This document shows positions 50,037 to 51,802 of a DNA stretch of 51,802 bases, one piece after another. Under the pieces are notes generated by a model, which worked only from the letters and a program-made list of their open reading frames with translations, made no database searches and was not told the origin of the DNA. Made by a program: the position numbers and the translations under genes. Source of the stretch: Myxococcota bacterium. GTDB lineage: Bacteria; Myxococcota_A; Polyangia; JAAYKL01. The stretch is from NCBI GenBank assembly GCA_028278265.1, contig JANQET010000396.1, positions 1-51,802 on the forward strand, given 5' to 3'. Each line of letters opens with the position of its first letter. Positions within the stretch are counted from its first letter, which is position 1.

Positions 50037-51802
50037 TTGAGCAGACAAAAACCAAAGCACAATCTACGCTCCCGTGTTCATGCCACCGCCCTGTCCAGCG
50101 CGATCCTGACATTGCTCTTCGCCAGTTTGTGGACCCTCGTGTCGAAGTGCGAGCTGTTGAGTCCTGCTTGGCGGGTAACCGCCGGAGAGCCCGCGCCGGT
50201 CACTGTGCGTTTGCCGTCCCACTATTTTCGCATCACCATGCTGCGCAACGAGTTTCACTACCTCTCCACGGTCTCGTCGGCCTGTCCGCGGATGGTCCAG
50301 CGGGGAACCCAGCTGAGACCTCGCAGTGAATGCTCGGAGCTCGTCAAAGCCTTCGAATCCGCTCGCCGGCCCCTGTCCGATAAACAGTTGCTCGGCACAT
50401 TTGTCTTCTGCTTTGTCATCTGTTTATTGCTCACCATTTTCATGAGCCGTCGCGAAATGGGACGGGCCCGGCTGTTGCGGGCCCAGATCGCCGTTTTTTT
50501 GCTGCTGACAGTGGTGTTGCTGGTCTGCAAAGCACTGCTGCTCTTTACGGCGTTGCCCGCGTTCGTTCTACCGATCGTTTTGGTGCCCTTGCTGACGGCC
50601 TATTTTTTCAACAAGCAGCTGTCGTTGTTTGCAGCGGTGATCACCTCGTTGCTCGCCGCTTCCCTACTCAATTTCGATTTTGAACTGTTTCTCGTATTCC
50701 TGATTTCCGGATTGGCGGCGATCGCGTCTCTGGGCAAGCGACATCGCGCCTATGTCCACCTCAAGGCCGGGGCCATAGCGGCCTGGGTCGCGGTGATGGC
50801 CACTGCGGTGTCCACGCTGGTGTTTGCCGGCACGCTCAACATTCACGATGATCTGACTGAGCACATCGATCCTCGATATTCTCTGTGGATCAGCGCACTG
50901 ATTGGGGGATTGGCCTCTGGCCTGTTTGCCTGGCTGCTCACCCCGGTGACCGGGCAGCTCGTGGGCGAGGTCTCCCGAGGCCGGCTGCAGGATCTGCAGG
51001 AGCTGGATCAGCGGTTGATCAAGCTGCTTCGAGAGCGTGCCCCGGGGACGTGGGAGCACAGCCGGGCGATCGCCAATCTTGCCGAAGCGGCCGCCCACGC
51101 CATCGGTGCCAACGCCCTGTTGGTTCGGGTGGGTGCTTACTATCACGACGTCGGCAAGAGTGTACGTCCAGATCTGTTCATCGAGAATCAGGGGGGTGGC
51201 CCCAACCCGCACGATGAGCTCGACCCCGAGCAATCGGCCCAGCGTATTTTCAGCCATGTCGTCGAAGGGACACGGGTGCTGCGCGCCGAAGGGATACCCG
51301 AAGATGTTGTGGAATTTTCGTACAGCCATCACGGCAAGAGCGTGTTGGAGTTCTTCTGGGAGAAAAATCAAGCGGCGGGCAATCCGGGGAATTTGACGGT
51401 GCGGGATTTTCAGTACCCGGGACATCGACCCTGGACCCGAGAGACCGGTATCCTGATGATCGTCGACGCTATCGAAGCGGCCGCCCGGACGGTGGAGAAT
51501 CCGGACAAGTCGGCGTTTCAGGCGCTGGTACAGCGGATCATTTTTTACAAGCTCTCCCAGGGCCAGTTGGACGAGACCGGGCTGAGCCTGAGCGATTTGC
51601 GCATCATCGCCAACACACTCACTGACACCCTGGCCAATATGTACCATACCCGGATCAAATATCCCTGGCAGACCGGCGATACGGGATCCCTGCGCGCTAC
51701 CGGCGACAGTTCAGCTGCTGAGGGAACCAACGGCGAGGCCGCAACCGAGACCACGGGTCCCCAGGAGCGGCTCAGCGAGCCCGCAGCGACAGAACACCTG
51801 AA
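50037..51802 (+). CDS. PgpH-like 7TMR-HD membrane phosphohydrolase, partial at the right edge
   Basis: The frame starts at TTG 50037 (AAGG 7 nt upstream; a stop lies at 50025) and stays open to the window end, giving over 585 residues. One N-terminal membrane segment (about 18-38) is followed by a short extracytoplasmic part (about 40-120), then about seven membrane segments (125-320) and a cytoplasmic HD domain. APGTWEHS, VGAYYHDVGKS (HD near residue 370), SYSHHGKSV and IVDAIEAAAR are its metal motifs, as in PgpH-type c-di-AMP phosphodiesterases. The extracytoplasmic domain is much smaller than in classical 7TMR-HDED proteins. The C-terminal tail is acidic and Thr/Glu-rich. Confidence 0.85.
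   Translation, partial: MSRQKPKHNLRSRVHATALSSAILTLLFASLWTLVSKCELLSPAWRVTAGEPAPVTVRLPSHYFRITMLRNEFHYLSTVSSACPRMVQRGTQLRPRSECSELVKAFESARRPLSDKQLLGTFVFCFVICLLLTIFMSRREMGRARLLRAQIAVFLLLTVVLLVCKALLLFTALPAFVLPIVLVPLLTAYFFNKQLSLFAAVITSLLAASLLNFDFELFLVFLISGLAAIASLGKRHRAYVHLKAGAIAAWVAVMATAVSTLVFAGTLNIHDDLTEHIDPRYSLWISALIGGLASGLFAWLLTPVTGQLVGEVSRGRLQDLQELDQRLIKLLRERAPGTWEHSRAIANLAEAAAHAIGANALLVRVGAYYHDVGKSVRPDLFIENQGGGPNPHDELDPEQSAQRIFSHVVEGTRVLRAEGIPEDVVEFSYSHHGKSVLEFFWEKNQAAGNPGNLTVRDFQYPGHRPWTRETGILMIVDAIEAAARTVENPDKSAFQALVQRIIFYKLSQGQLDETGLSLSDLRIIANTLTDTLANMYHTRIKYPWQTGDTGSLRATGDSSAAEGTNGEAATETTGPQERLSEPAATEHL

Overview
The window comes from a Gram-negative, high-GC bacterium with an outer membrane (lpxC, an LptF/LptG permease, psd, a porin, many lipoproteins). 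Several features resemble uncultured anaerobic deltaproteobacterial lineages (Myxococcota or Desulfobacterota-like): a 1450-residue fused 2-hydroxyacyl-CoA dehydratase/activase, MJ0042 zinc-ribbon plus TPR proteins, and lipoproteins with long (Asp-Ser/Thr/Ala-Asp)n linkers. The phylum cannot be fixed from this sequence alone. No rRNA, tRNA, CRISPR array or prophage was seen. The left edge carries what looks like the last ~61 nt (domains V-VI) of a group II intron.

Layout. 0.2-4.6 kb (minus): maf, yggS, an N-acetylhexosamine-kinase-like phosphotransferase and an SSS-family symporter, tightly coupled. 4.7-9.9 kb (plus): a small membrane protein and the giant dehydratase/activase. 10-12.7 kb: rpe (minus) and a polytopic GT-C-like protein (plus). 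12.7-18 kb (minus): hemW, psd, a methyltransferase with a very long acidic disordered arm, and an LptF/G permease. 18-19.8 kb: a CDP-alcohol phosphatidyltransferase with an extra N-terminal domain (plus) and two small unknown proteins (minus). 19.9-21.6 kb (minus): pyrK-pyrD.

21.7-40.1 kb is a surface and secretome region. It holds an S37 peptidase, a lipoprotein with a CBM56-like domain, a TraB/GumN lipoprotein, a D-threonine-aldolase/D-serine-dehydratase-like enzyme, a porin with a short PstS-like protein, a Cys-rich lipoprotein, a DUF5916 barrel protein, a papain-like protease preceded by a chagasin-like inhibitor domain, a DUF885 lipoprotein, a full psp operon (pspF divergent from pspA-pspB-pspC with a clear sigma-54 promoter), a decayed adhesin-like gene, and two more Asp-rich-linker proteins. 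Four proteins here carry long DxD linkers.

40.1-50 kb: a small membrane protein, a geranylgeranyl-reductase-like gene interrupted by one in-frame TAG, then a long minus-strand run: DUF882 peptidase, lipoprotein, zinc-ribbon/TPR protein, sppA, lpxC, MFS transporter. The right end (50.0 kb onward, plus) is a PgpH-like membrane HD phosphohydrolase cut off by the window edge. It is not a simple ORF call because it starts at TTG and has no stop in the window.

Together the genes describe envelope synthesis and surveillance (lpxC, lptF/G, psd, CDP-alcohol transferase, psp, sppA, DUF882) next to a set of secreted proteins joined to the cell by low-complexity acidic stalks. The most unusual items are the inhibitor-protease-stalk fusion, the shared DxD linkers on unrelated domains, the methyltransferase with a ~400-residue acidic arm, and the amber-interrupted reductase.
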